Source: Cytophagales bacterium
GTDB taxonomy: Bacteria > Bacteroidota > Bacteroidia > Cytophagales > Cyclobacteriaceae
DNA: 9,919 bases
Reading direction: 5' to 3'
NCBI GenBank assembly: GCA_003500135.1
Contig: DNTA01000087.1
Span: 1-9,919, forward strand
In this document: positions 6,009 through 9,919 of the stretch, piece after piece
Numbering within the stretch: the first letter of the stretch is position 1
Layout of the letters: each line of letters begins with the position of its first letter
Notes under the pieces: generated by a model
Database searches by the model: none
Seen by the model: the letters and a program-made list of their open reading frames with translations, nothing else
Told to the model about the DNA's origin: nothing
Position numbers and translations under genes: made by a program

Positions 6009-6707
6009 TTATCTTCTGCCGGTTTCAAATAATAAACCTACGGAAAACTCCCAACCGGTAAAATCGATTGCTGATTCGGGAAAAATCACCTCTTCTGTAA
6101 CTATATTACTCCCATCAGTGGGCAGACCGTTGTAGGCGCCTTGTAGATTAGCCTTTGTGTCGCCAGCCAGATAATTGGCTTCCAGGTTTATTCCGAACTG
6201 ATCGGTTAAATAGATAATATATTCTGCGCCTGCCATCCAGCCTACGCCAAGGTTATTGTCAACCTTAAAGTCTGAATTGACCAGGGCCCAATCAAGATGG
6301 TCCCGTAACGCACGGTCAATATTTCCGTCCATTAGTTTAGTGTCGAAATTATAAAAACCGAACCCACCTCCTTTAAAGTGAAGGCTTTGATTGCTGAAAT
6401 AGAGGTTGAATTTGAGCTGAAGCGGTACATAAATACTGAAGAACGGACCTGCAAAAGGTTCTGGGGACTCGAAGGGCACATCCTTTATACGCATACCTGA
6501 CATTCTATAAAGGCTTGCCCCGGTTTCAAGGCTGATAAAGTCGGTAAAATCCAAACCAATGCCCCGAATTGAAAACGGACTGATCGGTGTGGAGAAATAC
6601 CCGTCTTTCGGGATGAAGTATGAGAATGATAATCCCATACTCTGAGAACTTGCTATGTTTGAAGTAAATGTAAGACAAACGATGAGAACAAAAACAGCCT
6701 TTTTCAT
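6009..6707 (-). CDS. Predicted outer-membrane beta-barrel protein
   Basis: I do not recognise a named family. From the preferred start the protein has 232 residues: Met-Lys-Lys, a hydrophobic stretch, then a likely signal-peptidase site after IASSQ (about residue 22). The rest alternates polar and hydrophobic residues in short strands rich in Gly, Phe and Tyr (for example FKGGGFGFYNFD, WMAGAEYIIYLTDQFGINLE) and ends in a strand FSVGLLFE before GRR, as expected for a small barrel of about eight strands in the outer membrane. It has no TonB or plug features. An alternative ATG at 6734 would place the start inside the upstream gene's terminator stem and put nine residues before the signal peptide, so 6707 is preferred. 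It lies 54 bases downstream of the DUF2723 gene, separated by a strong terminator; no clear promoter of its own was seen. Confidence 0.75.
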   Translation of the reverse strand: MKKAVFVLIVCLTFTSNIASSQSMGLSFSYFIPKDGYFSTPISPFSIRGIGLDFTDFISLETGASLYRMSGMRIKDVPFESPEPFAGPFFSIYVPLQLKFNLYFSNQSLHFKGGGFGFYNFDTKLMDGNIDRALRDHLDWALVNSDFKVDNNLGVGWMAGAEYIIYLTDQFGINLEANYLAGDTKANLQGAYNGLPTDGSNIVTEEVIFPESAIDFTGWEFSVGLLFETGRR

Positions 6708-6725
6708 TGTGGTGACAATTTGATG

Positions 6726-6760
6726 AAAAAACAAAGGCGGCCTAAGCCGCCTTATTTTAA
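6726..6760 (-). terminator. Strong rho-independent terminator of the DUF2723 gene
   Basis: AAGGCGGC (6734-6741) and GCCGCCTT (6746-6753) form a perfect 8-bp, GC-rich stem with a four-base loop. Read on the minus strand it is followed by TGTTTTTT and preceded by an A-rich stretch, starting 8 bases after the TAG stop (6762-6764). It separates the DUF2723 gene from the beta-barrel gene. On the plus strand only ATTTT follows, so it should act mainly on the minus strand. Confidence 0.88.
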
Positions 6761-6761
6761 A

Positions 6762-9710
6762 CTATTGCATTCTGGCATAATGTTTTTGGAATATCTCCTC
6801 AAACTCTTGCTTGAGTTCCGTTTCATTTTCGCGATCCATCGTTCGTGTCAGATCACTCAGGATCACCAAGTTTTTCTGCCCTACATTGTCCAGATTATAT
6901 CCCGTTTCATGAACATATTCGAGCAATTCATCCGCTCTTCTGGCAAGGAGCTGGGCAATTTCCCTTCCCTTGTCAATTTCGCCAACCAGATAGAGCAACG
7001 AAACGGTTTGAGCAGTGGAGTAGTCAAACGGGATCGACTCGTCCGGAATAGTTTCAATTGATTTCAATAGTACTTCACGGGCTTTCTCCATTTTATCTTC
7101 ACTGATTAAAGCAGAGGCCAATGTATTGAAACTCGTCCTGTGATTGAGTGCGAAATTGCGGTAATCCATATTATAATACACATTTGGATTATCCAGTTCA
7201 CGATAGAAGAAGTTTTCAGTCATGTTTTCATACATCACTTCAGTGTTTACGAATTCACTTCTCGGGTTCGGGTTGCGAACCGGTAGCAGCCTGTAAGCAT
7301 TACCTTCCTGCACCACATAAGGGTTCAGGTTCACGCCGGCGCCATTTAATGAGGTATTGTTAAAATAAATCGGACGCTCCCAATTGTTGTTGGCAATCAG
7401 GTCCAGAATCATCAGTGTATTTTTCTCAAGGCCACCCCGCTTCAAACGGAACAGCATCTGTCTGGTCATATGAGGATATTTGTTTTCCGGCACAATACCC
7501 ATCTTTTTTACTGCTGCCGTGTCAACATTGAGCACGAAATTTCTCGTTGGTACGGAGTTATACTTTCCAAAGCGGGTAGGCACCTGAATGGCCGGACTGT
7601 TCTGGCGGACCAATCGAAGGAATCCATCCAGATTAATACCGTCTTTTACCTGCTCTTTTTCAACCAACGGAAGGTAATCGTTCAGCCCGCCCTGTCGATA
7701 ATGTTCTTTTTCCAGTGAAAATGGCAATGGTTCCGACTCGTAGGCCCTTCGTTTCATCTGATCGATATACCAGTCAGTATTAAAATAGCTCAATACAATC
7801 ACGCGCACATCGGTTCTGAAGCCTTCCACTTCCTGTGCGTACCAAAGCGGGAAAGTGTCATTGTCACCACCGGTAAATAGTATGGCGTTAGGCCCGCAGG
7901 ATGCCAGGAAGTTTTTCGCCGAATCCACGGAGAAGTAGCGATTCGACCGGTCGTGGTCATCCCAGCCTTCTGCTGCCATTATCGTTGGTACTGCCAGGCA
8001 GATCGCAGTGGACACGATGGCTGCGGTCTTTATGTTCAGGTATTTCTGTAAAAAAGTGGTTATTCCCATTGCACCAAAACCAATCCACATGGCAAAAGCA
8101 TAAAAAGATCCCACATAAATATAATCCCTTTCACGGGGTTCCACAGGCGGTGAATTCAGGTAAAGCACCAGTGCGACACCTGTGAGGACGAACAACATCG
8201 CCACAAAGGCAAAGCTTTTCTGGTCACGGGAATATTGAAAGAATAATCCTATAAGCCCTAAAATTAGCGGCAACATAAAATAATTATTCCGCCCTTTATT
8301 ATCAGAAATCACTTCAGGTACATCTTTGAAAGCATCGGCCGGCGAAAGCCAGTCTGCACCCTGGATATCGCTTTCCCTTCCGGCAAAATTCCACATAAAG
8401 TACCTCAGGTACATATGACCTACCTGATACCGTAGCACGAAGTAGATATTATCGGCAAAATTGGGCGTCTCATTTTTCTTTAACCCCGCCCAGTTTCGGT
8501 ACTCCTCTATGTGCCTGGGGTCATTGCTGTACATTCGCGGAATTATCGTGCTTCTGTTGGGATCGTACTCATAGGACAATTTATAGTCCGTGATCTCGTA
8601 GCTATCCTCACCTTTTACATATACCGGATCACCTTGTTTCTGGTTAACCACCTTGGCATCAAAATATTGGCCATGCACCAATGGTCGGTAACCATATTGT
8701 TCACGCTTGAGGTACGATACAAAGGAGACAATATTTTCAGGATTGTTCTCATCAATTGGAGGGTTGTAGTTTGATCGAATAACAATGATGGCATATGAGG
8801 AATATCCGATCAGGATATAAACAAGGCCAAGCATAGCTGTGTTGAGCAGCACATTTTGTTTTTTATTGGAATAGTAAACGCCGTACACAACCGCGCCAAT
8901 AATAATAAGCACAAATAAGACTATACCAGTGCCAAATGGTAATCCAAATGTATTCACCAAATTGATTTCAAACCAACCAGCCAATGAAGGCAGGCCCGGA
9001 ATAATAAAATCGTTGATGAAAAACAGAATGGCGGCACTGATAAGCAATGCGATAATAATCCCCTTTCTGGAAGGTTCATATTTTTTGAAATAGTACACCA
9101 GGCCCAGAGCAGGTATCGTAACCAGGTTGAGCAAGTGAACACCTATGGACAAGCCCATCATGTAACAAATCAGGATAATCCAGCGGTTGGCCTGACGCTC
9201 ATCGTCCATATTTTCCCACTTTAATATAGCCCAAACAACAAAGGCTGTAAAAAAGGAAGACATGGCGTATACTTCGGCCTCCTCAGCAGAAAACCAAAAT
9301 GAATCTGAAAAGGTATAGGCCAGAGCGCCTATTAATGCGCCTCCCATTAAAAGGAAAGTCTGTCCGTTTGTTTCCTCTCCTTTTTTCACACCAAAAAGTT
9401 TTTTACCCAGCAGTGTGATGGACCAAAAAAGGAACATAATGGTAAAGCCACTGGAAAGAACGCTACTGATGTTGATCCAGTAGGCAACCTGAGTAGTATT
9501 ACTGCCGGCTAGAAATGAGAACATCCGGCCAATCAATAAAAATAATGGAGCGCCCGGTGGATGGGGTACTTCGAGTTTATAGGAAACAGCGATAAATTCG
9601 CCACAATCCCAATAGCTGGCCGTTTGTTCCACTGTAAGCCAGTACACTATGGTGGCAATCAGGAAAACCAGCCACCCGAAAATATTGTTAATCTTATGGT
9701 AATTCAGCAT
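6762..9710 (-). CDS. DUF2723 / GT117 multi-pass membrane protein, candidate protein O-mannosyltransferase
   Basis: This 982-residue inner-membrane protein belongs to the DUF2723 family (glycosyltransferase family 117), which includes human TMEM260, a protein O-mannosyltransferase. About a dozen hydrophobic segments lie between residues 8 and 312 and between 476 and 580, as in GT-C enzymes. The first periplasmic loop has the acidic motif YWDCGEF (33-39) followed by PHPPGAPLF (49-57); SAEEAEVYAM (141-150) is in the next loop, where GT-C enzymes place catalytic and metal-binding acids. Between and after the membrane blocks are soluble parts with PPVEPRERDYIYVGSFYAFA (521-540) and FTGGDNDTFPLWY (612-624). 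The last 130 residues are helical and repeat-like (KMEKAREVLLKSIETIPDES), possibly TPR. Likely role: adding the first mannose to exported proteins; this is inference from family membership. It has its own promoter and terminator, and length is normal for the phylum. Confidence 0.85.
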   Translation of the reverse strand: MLNYHKINNIFGWLVFLIATIVYWLTVEQTASYWDCGEFIAVSYKLEVPHPPGAPLFLLIGRMFSFLAGSNTTQVAYWINISSVLSSGFTIMFLFWSITLLGKKLFGVKKGEETNGQTFLLMGGALIGALAYTFSDSFWFSAEEAEVYAMSSFFTAFVVWAILKWENMDDERQANRWIILICYMMGLSIGVHLLNLVTIPALGLVYYFKKYEPSRKGIIIALLISAAILFFINDFIIPGLPSLAGWFEINLVNTFGLPFGTGIVLFVLIIIGAVVYGVYYSNKKQNVLLNTAMLGLVYILIGYSSYAIIVIRSNYNPPIDENNPENIVSFVSYLKREQYGYRPLVHGQYFDAKVVNQKQGDPVYVKGEDSYEITDYKLSYEYDPNRSTIIPRMYSNDPRHIEEYRNWAGLKKNETPNFADNIYFVLRYQVGHMYLRYFMWNFAGRESDIQGADWLSPADAFKDVPEVISDNKGRNNYFMLPLILGLIGLFFQYSRDQKSFAFVAMLFVLTGVALVLYLNSPPVEPRERDYIYVGSFYAFAMWIGFGAMGITTFLQKYLNIKTAAIVSTAICLAVPTIMAAEGWDDHDRSNRYFSVDSAKNFLASCGPNAILFTGGDNDTFPLWYAQEVEGFRTDVRVIVLSYFNTDWYIDQMKRRAYESEPLPFSLEKEHYRQGGLNDYLPLVEKEQVKDGINLDGFLRLVRQNSPAIQVPTRFGKYNSVPTRNFVLNVDTAAVKKMGIVPENKYPHMTRQMLFRLKRGGLEKNTLMILDLIANNNWERPIYFNNTSLNGAGVNLNPYVVQEGNAYRLLPVRNPNPRSEFVNTEVMYENMTENFFYRELDNPNVYYNMDYRNFALNHRTSFNTLASALISEDKMEKAREVLLKSIETIPDESIPFDYSTAQTVSLLYLVGEIDKGREIAQLLARRADELLEYVHETGYNLDNVGQKNLVILSDLTRTMDRENETELKQEFEEIFQKHYARMQ

Positions 9711-9731
9711 AGATCAGTTATTTATTAGCGC

Positions 9732-9764
9732 CGAAATTAGTAAATAAAAATTAAATCCCTCAAT
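9732..9764 (-). promoter_or_regulatory. Probable promoter of the DUF2723 gene
   Basis: Read on the minus strand, ATTG (9764-9761) is followed after 21 bases by TAATTTCG (9739-9732), one mismatch from the -7 consensus TAnnTTTG with near-correct spacing. Transcription would begin around 9726, leaving a leader of roughly 15 bases before the ATG at 9710. Confidence 0.55.
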
Positions 9765-9779
9765 CCTTATTTTACCATA

Positions 9780-9812
9780 TTCGTATGAAGACATTGTGCA
9801 TCCGGATATTTG
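9780..9812 (+). promoter_or_regulatory. Weak candidate promoter for a divergent gene
   Basis: TTCG (9780-9783) and GATATTTG (9805-9812) lie 21 bases apart; each differs by one base from the Bacteroidetes boxes TTTG and TAnnTTTG. An ATG follows at 9831. It is back to back with the DUF2723 promoter. Confidence 0.3.
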
Positions 9813-9830
9813 TACCTTCTTATCATATGT

Positions 9831-9919
9831 ATGCTCAATTATTTTAAATTTGGTACATTAGCGGTGTTGTTTATACAAAAACATATTTTTGGTGTTGTAG
9901 AGATTGGCGGGGGGGGTTT
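9831..9919 (+). CDS. Possible start of an unidentified gene, cut by the right edge
   Basis: From ATG at 9831 the frame stays open for 29 codons to the edge, beginning MLNYFKFGTLAVLFI. The start is hydrophobic and could be a signal peptide or membrane segment, and a weak promoter lies at a suitable distance. The last codons read glycine repeatedly because of a run of eight G (9909-9916). I cannot identify it, and so short an open frame may be chance. Confidence 0.25.
   Translation, partial: MLNYFKFGTLAVLFIQKHIFGVVEIGGGG

Noticed and set aside
6014..6058. CCGGTT ... AACCGG inverted pair near the end of the beta-barrel gene as a terminator
   Set aside because: The loop is 28 bases, the pair lies inside coding sequence and no T-tract follows on either strand.
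6708..6734. Nine-residue N-terminal extension of the beta-barrel protein from ATG at 6734
   Set aside because: It would start in the terminator stem and put polar residues before an otherwise normal Met-Lys-Lys signal peptide; the start at 6707 fits better.
6720..7061. Plus-strand 113-residue frame opposite the end of the DUF2723 gene
   Set aside because: It starts within the terminator region, is antisense to a well-supported gene and has no recognisable features.
9700..9841. Similarity between the first codons of the DUF2723 gene and the divergent frame (both begin MLNY)
   Set aside because: Ten of the first eleven bases match as an inverted pair, but similarity ends there, so it is not convincing as a repeat or shared origin.
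1..9919. CRISPR array, tRNA, rRNA, intact insertion sequence or defence cluster
   Set aside because: No regularly spaced repeats, RNA-gene motifs, complete transposase or defence-type domains were seen anywhere in the window.

Overview
The window looks like ordinary chromosome of a Bacteroidota bacterium, most likely in or near the Cytophagales. The evidence is the gene content (type B L31 next to a Bacteroidetes-style GlmU-family protein, a DUF2723/GT117 membrane protein of about 980 residues, and a cyclophilin lipoprotein with a long insertion), promoters matching the Bacteroidetes pattern TTTG-N20ish-TAnnTTTG, and A-rich rather than clear Shine-Dalgarno sequence before most starts. The genus cannot be fixed from the sequence.

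Layout. Positions 1-296 hold an unidentified minus-strand coding remnant that changes frame once and runs off the left edge. Positions 297-598 hold no convincing gene but contain three hairpins, one of them terminator-like, and then a strong promoter for rpmE2 (type B ribosomal protein L31, 628-873), which has its own terminator. A tightly packed plus-strand run of five genes follows (941-5998): a GlmU-like sugar nucleotidyltransferase/acyltransferase, the DNA polymerase III delta-prime subunit (holB), hydroxymethylbilane synthase (hemC), a cyclophilin-type peptidyl-prolyl isomerase lipoprotein, and an RmlD-like NAD(P)-dependent sugar-nucleotide reductase. Gaps are 1, 3, -4 and 33 bases, so the run is probably one transcription unit of functionally mixed housekeeping genes.

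The right part is on the minus strand. A small predicted outer-membrane beta-barrel protein (6009-6707) converges on the reductase with 10 bases between stop codons. Upstream of it in transcription order lies a large DUF2723/GT117 protein (6762-9710), a candidate protein O-mannosyltransferase, with its own terminator and a recognisable promoter. The last 89 bases may hold the start of a divergent plus-strand gene, and the window ends in a run of eight G.

Connections. Cell-envelope work is the main shared theme: an amino-sugar nucleotide enzyme, an exported folding catalyst, a sugar-nucleotide reductase, a beta-barrel protein and a possible protein O-glycosyltransferase. The exported isomerase carries four copies of the Bacteroidetes O-glycosylation motif D-(S/T)-(A/I/L/V/M/T), which makes it a plausible target of the pathway the DUF2723 protein may serve. 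I see no CRISPR array, tRNA, rRNA, intact insertion sequence or defence system, and no clearly novel multi-gene system. The most interesting points are the isomerase insertion with its glycosylation motifs, a terminator T-tract that doubles as a promoter box, and the small reading frame overlapping the rpmE2 start.
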